DNA of 64,000 bases from CATQHD01 sp965202675 (GCA_965202675.1 OZ241842.1:1550001-1614000), one strand, 5' to 3'; positions 8,668 to 17,951 are shown, numbered from the stretch's first letter. Translations and numbers: made by a program. Notes: a model not told the origin generated them from the letters alone.

Positions 8668-9474
8668 CTAGGCCCAGCCGAAGTGGTCTATGGGGCCTTC
8701 TCCCCGGCCCAGCTCCCATTCGGCGGCGCCCGCTATCGCCCTCGAGACCCAGGCTTTGGCTTCGCCCACCGCGGTCAGCAATCCGGCGCCGGCGGCGAGG
8801 CGGGCCGCTATGGACGCCGACAGGGCGTCTCCGGTTCCGTGCAGGTTGGCGGACCGCACCCACCGGCCCGCAAAGGAGCGGGTGACCTCCCCGTACGAGA
8901 GCACATCGACCGGACGCGCCCCGCCGATGCGGCCGCCGGTCACCAGGATGGGGGTTCCCGCGGCGAGGGCCAGGTCGCGGGCGGCGGCTTCCTGCTCGGC
9001 CCGGGTTCGGACGGGCCGGCCGGCCAGCAGGGCGGCCTCCCGGTGATTGGGGGTGGCCAGCGCCGCCGCCGGGATCAGGTATTCCCGGTAGGCTTCCACC
9101 GCCGCCTCGACCGCCGCCTCGTCCGCCAGCAACTCTCCGTTCCGGTCTACCAGCACCGGGTCCACCACCAGGTTGGGGATCCTGGGAGCGCAGCGGGCTA
9201 CCAACCTCACCGTTTCGGCCCGGCCCAGCAGCCCGGTCTTGGCGGCGGCGGGGGGCAGGTCGGCCAGCAGGACCTCGATCTGGGCGGCGATCATATCGGC
9301 CGGGACGGGATGCACCGCCTCTACCCCCAGGGTGTTCTGGGCGGTTACCGCCGTGACCGCGGTGACGGCGTAGACGCCGTGGGCGGACAGGGTCTTGAGG
9401 TCTGCCTGCACCCCGGCCCCGGCCCCCGAGTCGCTGCCGCCGATCGTCATCACGACGGCGGGGTCGGCGGTCAT
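8668..9474 (-). CDS. thiD: Hydroxymethylpyrimidine/phosphomethylpyrimidine kinase
   Basis: The 268-residue protein begins VVMTIGGSDSGAGAGVQADLK, the ThiD N-terminal signature, and ends with the ribokinase-fold anion-hole motif (HGTGDALSASIAARLAAG), where the usual GTGCT(L/F)S has become GTGDALS. It phosphorylates HMP and HMP-P in thiamine synthesis or salvage. The ATG at 9474 overlaps the upstream stop by 4 bp. It is the last gene of the TPP-riboswitch operon, so imported or salvaged precursor can be activated together with uptake. Confidence 0.9.
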   Translation of the reverse strand: MTADPAVVMTIGGSDSGAGAGVQADLKTLSAHGVYAVTAVTAVTAQNTLGVEAVHPVPADMIAAQIEVLLADLPPAAAKTGLLGRAETVRLVARCAPRIPNLVVDPVLVDRNGELLADEAAVEAAVEAYREYLIPAAALATPNHREAALLAGRPVRTRAEQEAAARDLALAAGTPILVTGGRIGGARPVDVLSYGEVTRSFAGRWVRSANLHGTGDALSASIAARLAAGAGLLTAVGEAKAWVSRAIAGAAEWELGRGEGPIDHFGWA

Positions 9475-10301
9475 GCCGCCGGGGTCTCCGCTTTCCAGGA
9501 AACGGCGGCGCCGTGGGCCAGCCGGCGCCCGCAGCCGGAGCGCTGCACCACCCCCGCCCGGTCGGCCTCGACGGTGGTGTTGGAGCATCCTCCATCGCGG
9601 TGGGATTGGTAGGTCACCCGGCCTTCTTCTACTCGGAGAACCGCCCTCTCCAGGGTAACCGCCTCCGGCTCGGCCCACCTCACGGCGACGGACGGATCGT
9701 CGCACCTGCCGAACAGCTCTGTCCATACCACCGGCGACCGCAGGTGACCGCCGGGGCAGAACAACTCCCTGATTACCAGATCCTCCCCGGTGTCCAGGCC
9801 TTCGATCCGGGCCGGCCAGCGGGCCGGACCCCCGGCGGCGCCCGTCTCCTCACCGGGGCGGCCGGGGCCGATGGTCAGGCGGTAACGCTTTCCCGGCGTC
9901 CAGGCGAAGTCCCTGGTGTTCGGGTCATCCGGGGCGGAAGGGAGGGGAGAAGGGGCGCCCGCCAGGATCGAGCCGCCCCGGTCGTATCCGCCCCAGTTCA
10001 CCGCCCGGCTGCCGGGATGGCGGGGATTCCACTGCAGCCCGGCGTGGGCGCCGCCCTCGCAGCCGGCCGGCGACCAGAACGAGGCCTGAAGGGCGAAGAA
10101 GGCCAGGCGTTCCGCCGCCGGAGGGGAGAGCACCTCGAGCACCGCCGACACCGAGGCCAGCGCTGTGTCGGGAACGTCCCACCAGATATGGAACGAGGAG
10201 GCGCCGTTGGGCGAGGGCGGCAGGCCGCGGTCCCTGACCGGCCCCTTCCGCCGGCGTCCGGACAACCCCAGCCTCCGCACGGCCTCCCGCGCTCTGCTCA
10301 T
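9471..10301 (-). CDS. Unknown protein inside the thiamine operon
   Basis: This 276-residue protein is not recognised. It begins with a basic stretch (SRAREAVRRLGLSGRRRKG). A possible beta-rich domain follows with FHIWWDVPDT, HAGLQWNPRHPG, AVNWGGYDRGGSILAG and TPGKRYRLTIGPG, then RELFCPGGHLRSPVVWTE and a C-terminal GGCSNTTVEA segment. These aromatic/glycine motifs resemble secreted or carbohydrate-binding beta-sandwich proteins, but no signal peptide is visible. It overlaps thiQ by 4 bp (ATGA) and thiD by 4 bp, so it is firmly cotranscribed with thiamine uptake. The placement suggests a link to thiamine, but that is context only. Confidence 0.7.
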   Translation of the reverse strand: MSRAREAVRRLGLSGRRRKGPVRDRGLPPSPNGASSFHIWWDVPDTALASVSAVLEVLSPPAAERLAFFALQASFWSPAGCEGGAHAGLQWNPRHPGSRAVNWGGYDRGGSILAGAPSPLPSAPDDPNTRDFAWTPGKRYRLTIGPGRPGEETGAAGGPARWPARIEGLDTGEDLVIRELFCPGGHLRSPVVWTELFGRCDDPSVAVRWAEPEAVTLERAVLRVEEGRVTYQSHRDGGCSNTTVEADRAGVVQRSGCGRRLAHGAAVSWKAETPAA

Positions 10302-11320
10302 CCGCCGCCGTCCTCCCCTCCGGGAAAGGCGAGCACCGCCTCCGGGTCCACGCCCACCCGCACCGCCGCCCCCACCGGCGGGCCGGTTCCCGGCGCGGTG
10401 ACCACCAGCGGGCGGCCCCGGCAGCTCACCTCCAGTCTGGTCTGCCCGGCTGCGAACGAGGCCGCCTCCACCGTCCCGGCCAGCGCGCCTGCCGGATCCA
10501 GGAACGCGCCGTCGGGCCGGATGGCCGTCCGGTAACGCCCGTCCGGCAGCCCGCACTCGAAAGACCCCCACGACGAGGAAGCCGCGCCCGCCCGCACCTC
10601 CAGGTCGGCGAAGTTCTCGTAGCCGAGGAATCGGGCCACGAACTCGGTGGCCGGCCGCATCCACAGCCGCTCGGGGGTGTCCACCTGGCGGATCCGCCCC
10701 CGGTGCAGGACGGCCACCCGGTCGGCGATGGCGAAGGCCTCGTCCTGGTCGTGGGTCACGTAGACGGCCGAAACGCCCAGCCGCCGCAGCAGCCGGGAAA
10801 GCTCCGGCACCAGCCGGGAACGCAGCGCCCGGTCGAGGGCGCCAACCGGCTCGTCCAGCATCAGCAGGGAGGGTTCGGGCGCCAGCGCCCTGGCTAGGGC
10901 CACCCGCTGCTGCTCGCCCCCCGAGAGGGTGTCGACGCCCCGGTCGGCCATGCCTTCCATGTCCACCCAGGAGAGCACCTCCGCCACCCGCCGGCGGACG
11001 GCGGCGCGGCTTTTCCCCTGCATGCGCAGCCCGAATGCGGTGTTCTCGGCCACGGTCAGATGGGGGAAAAGGGCGTAGTCCTGGAACATCAGCCCCAGCC
11101 GGCGCTCGTGCGCCTCCAAGCCGGTGATGTCCCGCCCCCCCAGCCGCACCGCCCCGGCCCGGGGTTTCTCCAGCCCGGCAATCACCCGCAGCAGGCTGGT
11201 CTTGCCCGACCCGGACGGACCCAGCAGCGCCGCCACCTCTCCGGCGCCGACCGACAGATCCACCCGGTCGAGGGCGCGGTGCGGCCCGAAGTCGAGGGTT
11301 ACTCCGGTTGCCTCGAGCAT
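10298..11320 (-). CDS. thiQ: Thiamine-type ABC transporter ATP-binding protein
   Basis: The 340-residue ATPase has Walker A GPSGSGKTS, Q-loop MFQDYALFPHLTV, signature LSGGEQQRVALARAL, Walker B LLMLDEPVGALD and H-loop YVTHDQDEAFAIAD. A C-terminal TOBE-like domain of about 100 residues is shared with Fe3+/sulfate/spermidine-type importers and makes it longer than enterobacterial ThiQ. Assignment as ThiQ rests on the operon with ThiB-like and ThiP-like proteins behind a TPP riboswitch. It overlaps both neighbours by 1-4 bp. Confidence 0.85.
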   Translation of the reverse strand: MLEATGVTLDFGPHRALDRVDLSVGAGEVAALLGPSGSGKTSLLRVIAGLEKPRAGAVRLGGRDITGLEAHERRLGLMFQDYALFPHLTVAENTAFGLRMQGKSRAAVRRRVAEVLSWVDMEGMADRGVDTLSGGEQQRVALARALAPEPSLLMLDEPVGALDRALRSRLVPELSRLLRRLGVSAVYVTHDQDEAFAIADRVAVLHRGRIRQVDTPERLWMRPATEFVARFLGYENFADLEVRAGAASSSWGSFECGLPDGRYRTAIRPDGAFLDPAGALAGTVEAASFAAGQTRLEVSCRGRPLVVTAPGTGPPVGAAVRVGVDPEAVLAFPGGEDGGG

Positions 11321-13005
11321 CAGAACTCTCCCAGGCCGTCCATCCGGCAACGGTCTATGGACATGATTATGACCGTAGTCAGGACCAGGAGGACGGTGCT
11401 GAGCGCCATGGCCTGGCCGAAGGCGGCGGCGCCCGGCTGACCCAGCAGGCGGAAGACGGCGGTGGGGATGGTGGGCCGGGCGGGCCTCACCAGAAAGGCG
11501 GTGGCGCCGAACTCGCCCAGGGAGACCGCCGCCGCGAAACCGGCCCCCACCAACGCGGCGCGTCTGACCATGGGCAGCTCCACCTCCCGGAACACCCTCC
11601 GGGGGGAGGCGCCCAGCACCGCCGCCGCCTCCTTCAGGCGGGGCGACACCGAGCGCAGCACCGGCGCCGCGGTGCGGATCACGAACGGCGCGGCCACCAC
11701 CGAGTGGGCAAGGGGGATCAGCCAGGCCGAGGTGCGGATGTCGACCGGCCAACCGAAGGCCACCAGGAAACCGAACCCGATGGTCACCGCCGAGGTTCCC
11801 AGCGGGAGCATCAGGAAGGTGTCCAGCCGGGCGCCGATGCGTCCGGGGCGGCGCACGATCACCACCGCCGAGGCCAGCCCGACCGCCACGGCCGGGACGA
11901 CCGCTGCGGCCGCGAACCAAAGCGAGTTGACCACCGCCCCGCCCGGGTCGACGAAGGGGAGGCCGCCCCTGACCAGGGCGGCGTAATGGTCCAGGCCCGG
12001 CCCCGAGCCGGTGCTCAGGGACCTCCACACCAGGGCGGCGACGGGCGCCCCGAGGTAGAGGGCCATGGAGGCCAGCACCGCCCCCACCGCCAGGCGCTTG
12101 CGGAGGGTGTCGGGGCGGCGGGCGGCGCGGCCGCCGGGGCGGAGCGGCAGCCGGCGGGCGTGCCGCTGCTGGAGGCGGGCGTAGGCCCACAGGGCGGCCC
12201 CCACCCCGGCCAGCTGCACCACCGCCAGGGCGGCGGAGGCGGCCAGATCCAGGTTGACGGTGGCCTCCCGCCACACGGCCACCTCGATGGTGGAGTAGCC
12301 GAACCCCCCGAGGATCAGCACCACCCCGAAGGAGGTAAAGGTGAACAGGAAGACTATCGAGGAGGCCGCCGCGATCGGAGGGAGCAGGAGGGGCAGGGTA
12401 ACGGCCAGGAAGGCCCGCAGACGGCCCGCCCCCAGCACCCGGGCCGCCTCCTCCAACCTGGGGTCGATGAGCTCCCAGAAGCTTCCCACCATGCGCACCA
12501 CCACCCCGTAATTGAAGAAAACGTGGGCGATGAGGATCGCCCAGACCGTGTAGCGGAGGTCCACCCCGAAGGGTCCGCCGGGGCCGAGCAGGGCAAGGTA
12601 GGCGGCGCCGACCACCACCGTCGGCAGCACGAACGGCGCCGCCGCCGCCGCCCACACCAGGTTCCTGCCGAAGAACCGGTAACGAGCCAGGATGTAGGCG
12701 CCGGGCAGGGCGAACACCAGGGCGGCCAGGGTGGATGCGGCCGCCTGCCAGACTGTGAACCAGGCCGCCCGCCGCAGCGACCCCCTGGTGAGTATCTCGA
12801 GGAAGGGGGAAAGGTCGAGGCGCCCGTCCAGCGACAGGCTGTGCATCACCACCCGCACCAGCGGATAGGCAAAGAACAGCCCGAAGAAAACAACCGGGAC
12901 GGCCGCCAGCCGCCGGCCCGCCCCGGCGGCGGGCCGCGGTTTTCTTCGCGGCCCGCCCGGATCCTTCGCGCTCCGAACTCTCAGGAGGTTACGGCCTCGG
13001 TCCAT
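11320..13005 (-). CDS. thiP: Thiamine-type ABC transporter permease, two fused permease domains
   Basis: The 561-residue membrane protein has two tandem BPD-type permease domains of about 250 residues each, each with its own EAA loop (first about DPRLEEAARVLGAGRLRAF, second SPRLKEAAAVLGASPRRVF). Fused double domains are typical of ThiP and iron permeases. The chosen ATG at 13005 overlaps the thiB end by 25 bp; no later in-frame ATG or GTG precedes the first helix. Some N-terminal residues may be excess if a rarer start is used. It forms the channel for thiamine with ThiQ and ThiB. Confidence 0.85.
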   Translation of the reverse strand: MDRGRNLLRVRSAKDPGGPRRKPRPAAGAGRRLAAVPVVFFGLFFAYPLVRVVMHSLSLDGRLDLSPFLEILTRGSLRRAAWFTVWQAAASTLAALVFALPGAYILARYRFFGRNLVWAAAAAPFVLPTVVVGAAYLALLGPGGPFGVDLRYTVWAILIAHVFFNYGVVVRMVGSFWELIDPRLEEAARVLGAGRLRAFLAVTLPLLLPPIAAASSIVFLFTFTSFGVVLILGGFGYSTIEVAVWREATVNLDLAASAALAVVQLAGVGAALWAYARLQQRHARRLPLRPGGRAARRPDTLRKRLAVGAVLASMALYLGAPVAALVWRSLSTGSGPGLDHYAALVRGGLPFVDPGGAVVNSLWFAAAAVVPAVAVGLASAVVIVRRPGRIGARLDTFLMLPLGTSAVTIGFGFLVAFGWPVDIRTSAWLIPLAHSVVAAPFVIRTAAPVLRSVSPRLKEAAAVLGASPRRVFREVELPMVRRAALVGAGFAAAVSLGEFGATAFLVRPARPTIPTAVFRLLGQPGAAAFGQAMALSTVLLVLTTVIIMSIDRCRMDGLGEF

Positions 13006-14045
13006 TCTTCGATCCAGCGGGAACGGTTGGCGTCGATCTCCTCGGGCGCCGGCCCCGCCGGGTTGTCCGGTATCTCCGTGTACCGGACGAACTCGTCGGG
13101 CAGGGCTGCCTTCTCGTTGGCCGGGAACACGAACATATTGAGCGGGATGTCCTCCTGGAAGACCAGGCCCAGCATGAAGTCGATCAGCTGCCGGGAGGCC
13201 TTGGGCGCCGGGGTGCCGGCCAGGATCCCCGCGAACTCGATCTGGCGGAAACACCCGTCGAGGACCACCGCGGTGGGCGCCTCGTCGACCGGCGGGTCGG
13301 CGAAGATCACCTCCGCAGGGGGGGACGAGGCGTAGGACACCACTATGGGCCGGTCGCCGCCGCCCGACCCCCCCGAGAAGGATCCGTAGTAGGCGTCCTC
13401 CCATCCGGCGGCCACCAGCACGTCATTGGCGGCCAGGCCGGCCCAGTAGTCGCGCCATGTGTAATCACCCTCCTCGCCGAAGGCCGCCACGGTCGCCAGC
13501 AGGAAGGCCAGGCCGGGCGAGGAGGTGCCGGGGTGCTGCACTATCAGCAGCCCGGCGTATTCGGGCCTGGTCAGATCCCGGAGGCCGGAGGGCGGCGCCA
13601 GCCCCCGCTCCGCCAGCCCGGCGATGTCGTAATTGAGGCACACGTCCCCGAAGTCGATGGGGGTGACCCTGGTGTCGAGCTTCAGGGCGTCGGGAACGTC
13701 GGCCAGGTAGGGCGACACGTACTCCTCGAAGAGGCCTTCGTCGAGGGCGCGGCCCAGGAAGGTGTTGTCCACCCCGAACATGACATCCCCGATCGGGTTG
13801 TCCTTGGTGAGCACCGCCTGGTTGACCATGGCGCCGGCGTCGCCCGCCTCGAGATGCTCGATGGTGTGTCCGGTCTGCTCCTCGAACTGCGCCAGGGTGT
13901 CCCCGCTCAGGTTGAAGGAGTCGTGGGTCACCAGACGGACGGTCTGGGGGCCTTCCTCCGGCGGGGCTTCGTCTGCGCAGGCGGCCGCGGCCAGCGCCAG
14001 CGCCGCGGCGGTGGTTCCCAGCCTCGCGATCCTCGATCGTCGCAT
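12981..14045 (-). CDS. thiB: Thiamine-type ABC transporter substrate-binding lipoprotein
   Basis: The 354-residue protein has a lipoprotein signal (MRRSRIARLGTTAAALALAA, Cys at about residue 23 in AAAC). It then follows the ThiB pattern: VRLVTHDSFNLS, GDAGAMVNQAVLTKDNPIGDVMFGVDNTFL, DFGDVCLNYD and a C-terminal FVFPANEKAALPDEF. These motifs match the family that binds thiamine and its phosphates. It is first in the operon, with the TPP riboswitch about 37 bp upstream. Being lipid-anchored fits an actinobacterial (monoderm) cell. Confidence 0.9.
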   Translation of the reverse strand: MRRSRIARLGTTAAALALAAAACADEAPPEEGPQTVRLVTHDSFNLSGDTLAQFEEQTGHTIEHLEAGDAGAMVNQAVLTKDNPIGDVMFGVDNTFLGRALDEGLFEEYVSPYLADVPDALKLDTRVTPIDFGDVCLNYDIAGLAERGLAPPSGLRDLTRPEYAGLLIVQHPGTSSPGLAFLLATVAAFGEEGDYTWRDYWAGLAANDVLVAAGWEDAYYGSFSGGSGGGDRPIVVSYASSPPAEVIFADPPVDEAPTAVVLDGCFRQIEFAGILAGTPAPKASRQLIDFMLGLVFQEDIPLNMFVFPANEKAALPDEFVRYTEIPDNPAGPAPEEIDANRSRWIEEWTEAVTS

Positions 14046-14081
14046 ACGCTCCTCCTTTGTGAGGGTTTTGGGAGGGGCGCA

Positions 14082-14170
14082 TCGTTCCTTCCTTCGCCGG
14101 AATTACCCGGATCAGGTTCAACGGTCGGAGGCCTCGGCCTCCCTCTCAGCCCTCCCCGGGGCTCCCGTGT
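14082..14170 (-). promoter_or_regulatory. TPP (thi-box) riboswitch
   Basis: Read on the minus strand, the element contains the two invariant blocks: GGCTGAGAGGG in the pyrimidine-sensing arm, and TTGAACCTGATCCGGGTAAT followed by the ACCGG/CGGCGAAGG closing side. The ACGGGAGC 5' strand also fits the consensus. A TATAGT -10-like box lies at 14180-14185, just upstream of the aptamer. The riboswitch precedes thiB and should shut down the whole thiB-P-Q-unknown-thiD operon when thiamine diphosphate is plentiful, probably at translation or early termination; the expression platform itself is short and not resolved. Confidence 0.95.
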
Positions 14171-14246
14171 ACGGACCCCACTATAACCGAGCGGGGCGTC
14201 ATCGAGATGCGGCGGAGACGGCCGGGGGTTGGAAGAACCGGACCGG

Positions 14247-15470
14247 TCAACGGGCGGCGGCCAGCACCTCGAGCACCCGGTCGATGTCGGCGGGGGTGTG
14301 ATCGGCGTTCACCTGGAGGCGGATCTCCTCATCGCCTCTCGGCACCACGGGATAGGCAAGGGCGGTGGCCAGGACGCCCTCCTCGTAGAGCACCGCCGCC
14401 AGGCGGCGGGTCTCGGCGGCGTCGCGCAGCATGAGGGGGACGATCGGGTGCCCTCCCGGGACCACCTCGTAACCCAGCGCCGTCAACCCGGATTCGAGCC
14501 GGTCGGTAAGGCGGCGAAGCCCGGCCAGCAGCTCCTCCCCCTCGGCGCTCCGCAGGATGCGGAGGGCGGCCAGGGCGGCGGCGGCCTCACCCGGGGTGAT
14601 CGGGTTGGAGTAGATGTAGAGGGGGGCGGTCTCGCGGAGGTAACGGATCACCGAACGGCTCGATGCGGCATAACCGCCGTTCACCCCCAGGGCCTTGCCC
14701 AGGGTGCCGATCAGCAGATCGGCGGGCGGAGCCCCTGTGTATTCCTCTGTTCCCCGTCCGGAGGCGCCGAAGGCCCCTACGCCGTGGGAGTCGTCCACTG
14801 CCACCACTGCGTTCTCGGGGAAGGCGGGGTCGCGGCGGCGGGCGATGCGCATTATTTCGTCGAGGGGGGCGTGGTCGCCGCGCATCGAGAACACCCCGTC
14901 GGTCACGATGACGGCGCGGCGCGCCCGGCCCTGCGCCTCCTCGAGCCGGCGGTCCAGCTCGGCCGCATCCAGATGCGGGTAGACGGCCTTGCTGCGGGGC
15001 CCCGCCAGGCGGAGGGCGTTGATGATGGAGTTGTGGTTGAGCTCGTCGGAGATCACCGCCGTGTCCTGGTCGACCAGAGAGGTCAGTGCGCCCAGGACCG
15101 CGTTGTAGGCCGACGAGAAGATCATTGCATCTTCGCGCCCGTGGAAATCGGCCAGGGCGCGTTCCAGCTCGACGTGGGGGGTGTGGGCGCCGATGATGAA
15201 GCGGACCGCCCCCGGCCCGGCGCCCGCGGCCTGCGAGGCCTCCTCCCCGGCCCGGATCACCTCCGGGTGCAGCCCCAACCCGAGATAGGAATTTGAGTTC
15301 ATCCGTATGAAGAGGCGGTCCTCCTCGCCCTCCAGCCGGAAGCGGGGACCCTTCCCCCCTTCGGGGCGGATCACCCCGCACACCACCGGCTCGCTCCCTT
15401 TGGCTGTTCCCTGCTCTTCGAGCCGGGCAACGCGCCCGTCCAGTACGTCGGTCAAACGGTCCAATGGCAT
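14247..15470 (-). CDS. Class II PLP-dependent acyltransferase (KBL/AONS family)
   Basis: The 407-residue protein shows the alpha-oxoamine synthase pattern: MNSNSYLGLGLHPEVI, GPGAVRFIIGAHTPHVELE, DELNHNSIINALRLAG, DDSHGVGAFGASGRG and the PLP Lys in GTLGKALGVNGGYAA. Members condense an amino acid with an acyl-CoA (2-amino-3-ketobutyrate CoA ligase, or 8-amino-7-oxononanoate synthase). No bio genes and no threonine dehydrogenase gene are adjacent, so the choice between Kbl and BioF is open. It is divergent from the TcuA-like gene. Confidence 0.85.
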   Translation of the reverse strand: MPLDRLTDVLDGRVARLEEQGTAKGSEPVVCGVIRPEGGKGPRFRLEGEEDRLFIRMNSNSYLGLGLHPEVIRAGEEASQAAGAGPGAVRFIIGAHTPHVELERALADFHGREDAMIFSSAYNAVLGALTSLVDQDTAVISDELNHNSIINALRLAGPRSKAVYPHLDAAELDRRLEEAQGRARRAVIVTDGVFSMRGDHAPLDEIMRIARRRDPAFPENAVVAVDDSHGVGAFGASGRGTEEYTGAPPADLLIGTLGKALGVNGGYAASSRSVIRYLRETAPLYIYSNPITPGEAAAALAALRILRSAEGEELLAGLRRLTDRLESGLTALGYEVVPGGHPIVPLMLRDAAETRRLAAVLYEEGVLATALAYPVVPRGDEEIRLQVNADHTPADIDRVLEVLAAAR

Positions 15471-15668
15471 TCAGGCTCCCCGGAGCGGCTGCTTCTGTCG
15501 GAGCGTCCAGGTTATCGGGCCGCCTGCGGGGCGGGCGGCGTCTATCCTGGGCAGGGCGGGGATTGCTCGACCCCCAGACCTCCATTGGAACGGGGGATTC
15601 GGCCGAGAAGGCTTTGACGCCGGGGCCCCGCCGCAACGCCGGCCTATGGAGATCGGAGGCATCAGGTC

Positions 15669-17153
15669 ATGGACGCCGCTGAGGTAGTGATCGTCGGCGC
15701 CGGGAACGCCGCCGTATGCGCCGCGTTGTCGGCCAGGGAGCACGGGGCGGAAAGCGTCCTGGTGGTGGAGAGGGCTCCCGAGGCGGAGCGGGGCGGCAAC
15801 ACCCGGTTCACCGCGGGCGCCTTCCGCATCTGTTACGACGGCGCCGGTGACCTGCGGCGGCTGATGCCCGACCTGACCCGGGCCGAATGGGACAACACCG
15901 ACTTCGGGGCCTACCCGCAGGACAAGTTCTTCGAGGACATGGCCAGGGTCACGGCCTACCGCGCCGACCCCGACCTGGTTCACACCCTGGTCTCCCGGAG
16001 CCTGGATTCGGTGGTCTGGATGAGCAAGCAGGGAGTCGGGTTCCTCCCCGCCTACGGGCGGCAGGCCTTCAAGATCGACGGGAAGTTCAAGTTCTGGGGG
16101 GGTCTTACCGTCGAGGCCAACGGAGGCGGGGAAGGCCTGGTGGACTCCCTGCACCGCAGCGCCCTCCAGCGGGGCGTCGAGGTGGTCTACGGCACCCGGG
16201 CGGTGGGCCTCGCCATGGAAAACGGCGCGGCGGCGGGGCTGCATGTCACCCGCCGGGGCCGCCCTTCCACCATCGCGGCGAAGACGGTGATCCTGGCCAG
16301 CGGCGGCTTCCAGGCCAACACGGAGTGGCGGACCCGCTATCTGGGGCCGGGCTGGGACCTGGCCCGGGTGAGGGGCACCCGCCACAACACCGGCGACGGC
16401 ATCAGGATGGCCCTGGAGGCGGGCGCCCTCTCGAAGGGCAACTGGTCGGGATGTCATGCGGTCGGGTGGGACTACAACGCCCCCGAATTCGGCGACCTGC
16501 GGGTGGGCGAGGGGTTCCAGAAGCACAGCTACCCCTTCGGGATCATGGTCAACAGCCGGGGCGGGCGGTTCGTGGACGAAGGGGCCGACTTCCGCAACTA
16601 CACCTACGCCAAGTACGGCCATGAGATACTCCGCCAGCCCCATCAGTTGGCCTGGCAGGTTTTCGACGCCAAGGTAACGCACCTGCTGCGGGACGAGTAC
16701 CGGATCGCCGAGGCGACCAAGGCCAAGGCCGACACCCTGGAGGCGCTGTCCCGGCGGCTGGAGGATGTGGATCCGGAGGGGTTCCTGGAGACGGTGCGCC
16801 GCTACAACGCGGCGGTCAGGACCGACATCCCCTTCGATCCCACGGTGCTGGACGGGCGGTGCACCGAGGGGCTGGAAGTCCCCAAGTCCAACTGGGCCAA
16901 CGTGTTGGACACCCCTCCGTTCGAGGCCTACGCCACCACCTGCGGGATCACCTTCACGTTCGGAGGGCTGGCCGTCGACGACTCGGCCAGGGTGCTCAGC
17001 GCCGAGGGGTGGGCCATCCCCGGCCTCTTCGCGGCGGGCGAGCTGGTGGGCGGCCTGTTCTACTTCAACTATCCGGGCGGGACGGGGTTGACTTCGGGGA
17101 CCGTCTTCGGACGGATCGCCGGGCGGTCGGCCGCCGAATACCTGAAGGCCTAG
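15669..17153 (+). CDS. tcuA: FAD-dependent tricarballylate dehydrogenase-like flavoprotein
   Basis: The 494-residue protein belongs to the fumarate reductase/succinate dehydrogenase flavoprotein family. It has a dinucleotide fold VVIVGAGNAAVCAALSARE, the GGNTRFTAGAFR segment typical of TcuA, VILASGGFQANTEWR, and a C-terminal FAD contact (GLFAAGELVGGLFYFNYPGGTGLTSG). TcuA oxidises tricarballylate to cis-aconitate. The usual partner tcuB (membrane Fe-S electron carrier) and transporter tcuC are absent here, so the true substrate may differ. fdhD begins 3 bp after its stop. Confidence 0.82.
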   Translation: MDAAEVVIVGAGNAAVCAALSAREHGAESVLVVERAPEAERGGNTRFTAGAFRICYDGAGDLRRLMPDLTRAEWDNTDFGAYPQDKFFEDMARVTAYRADPDLVHTLVSRSLDSVVWMSKQGVGFLPAYGRQAFKIDGKFKFWGGLTVEANGGGEGLVDSLHRSALQRGVEVVYGTRAVGLAMENGAAAGLHVTRRGRPSTIAAKTVILASGGFQANTEWRTRYLGPGWDLARVRGTRHNTGDGIRMALEAGALSKGNWSGCHAVGWDYNAPEFGDLRVGEGFQKHSYPFGIMVNSRGGRFVDEGADFRNYTYAKYGHEILRQPHQLAWQVFDAKVTHLLRDEYRIAEATKAKADTLEALSRRLEDVDPEGFLETVRRYNAAVRTDIPFDPTVLDGRCTEGLEVPKSNWANVLDTPPFEAYATTCGITFTFGGLAVDDSARVLSAEGWAIPGLFAAGELVGGLFYFNYPGGTGLTSGTVFGRIAGRSAAEYLKA

Positions 17154-17156
17154 CCG

Positions 17157-17951
17157 ATGTACGCCGGCGCTTCTCGGCCTGTGGTCCGGGTCGGCGCCGG
17201 GAGGCGCACCAGGCAGGACGACCTGCTGGCCGCCGAGGAACCCGTCGAGTTCCGGTTGGCGGGCGTCCCGATTGCGGTGCTGATGCGCACCCCCGGCCAC
17301 GACGAGGAGCTGGCAAGGGGTTTCGCCCTCACAGAAGGCATCATCCTGCGCCCCGGCGAGCTGGCCGGGGTCAAGGCGTTGCCGGGCCGCCGGGGCGAAG
17401 GCCGCTACGAGCTGAGGTTGGCCGAGGGGCTGGACGTCGATCCGGAGCGGTTCCGCCGCAACCTGTACGCCTCCTCCTCCTGCGGGGTGTGCGGCAAGGC
17501 CTCGATCGATGCGGTGAGGGTGGCCGCCCCTCCCCTCCCCGCCGGCCCTTCCGTCCCCGCCGCCCGGCTGATCGGCCTGATGGAATCCATGCGCTCCGCC
17601 CAGGCCGGCTTCGAGAAAACCGGGGGGCTGCATGCCGCCGCCGCCTTCACCCCCGACGGGGAGATGATCGGCCTGCGGGAGGACGTGGGCCGCCACAACG
17701 CCATGGACAAGCTGGTCGGTTTGCTGGCCGCCCGGAGCTGGCCGCTCGGCGAGCTGGTAACAACCGTCTCGGGGCGGATCTCCTTCGAGCTGGTCCAGAA
17801 GGCGGCCGCGGCGGGGATGAGCGTCCTGGCCGGGGTGTCGGCCGCATCGTCCCTGGCCGTAGACCTGGCCGACGAGCTGGGCCTGACGGTGGCCGGGTTC
17901 GTCAGACCGGGCGGCTTCAACCTCTACACCCACCCCCGCCGCATCACCTGA
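17157..17951 (+). CDS. fdhD: Formate dehydrogenase accessory sulfurtransferase
   Basis: At 264 residues it is the usual FdhD length. Diagnostic features are EEPVEFRLAGVPIAVLMRTPG, LARGFALTEGII, the catalytic YASSSCGVCGKAS loop with the CxxC pair that carries sulfur, GGLHAAAAF and REDVGRHNAMDKLVG. FdhD moves sulfur from IscS to the Mo-bisMGD cofactor of formate dehydrogenase. No formate dehydrogenase gene is in the window, but mogA lies about 0.5 kb downstream on the opposite strand, a molybdenum-related context. Confidence 0.93.
   Translation: MYAGASRPVVRVGAGRRTRQDDLLAAEEPVEFRLAGVPIAVLMRTPGHDEELARGFALTEGIILRPGELAGVKALPGRRGEGRYELRLAEGLDVDPERFRRNLYASSSCGVCGKASIDAVRVAAPPLPAGPSVPAARLIGLMESMRSAQAGFEKTGGLHAAAAFTPDGEMIGLREDVGRHNAMDKLVGLLAARSWPLGELVTTVSGRISFELVQKAAAAGMSVLAGVSAASSLAVDLADELGLTVAGFVRPGGFNLYTHPRRIT

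Noticed and set aside
11308..13335. A 675-codon open frame on the plus strand opposite the thiP gene
   Set aside because: It is Gly/His/Gln-rich and has no start signal; the minus strand codes for a complete permease with two EAA loops.
15471..17933. An 820-codon open frame on the minus strand opposite the TcuA-like and FdhD genes
   Set aside because: Its sequence is Gly/Pro/Arg/His-rich with no domain, while the plus strand gives two clear protein families. It is a GC-skewed shadow frame.
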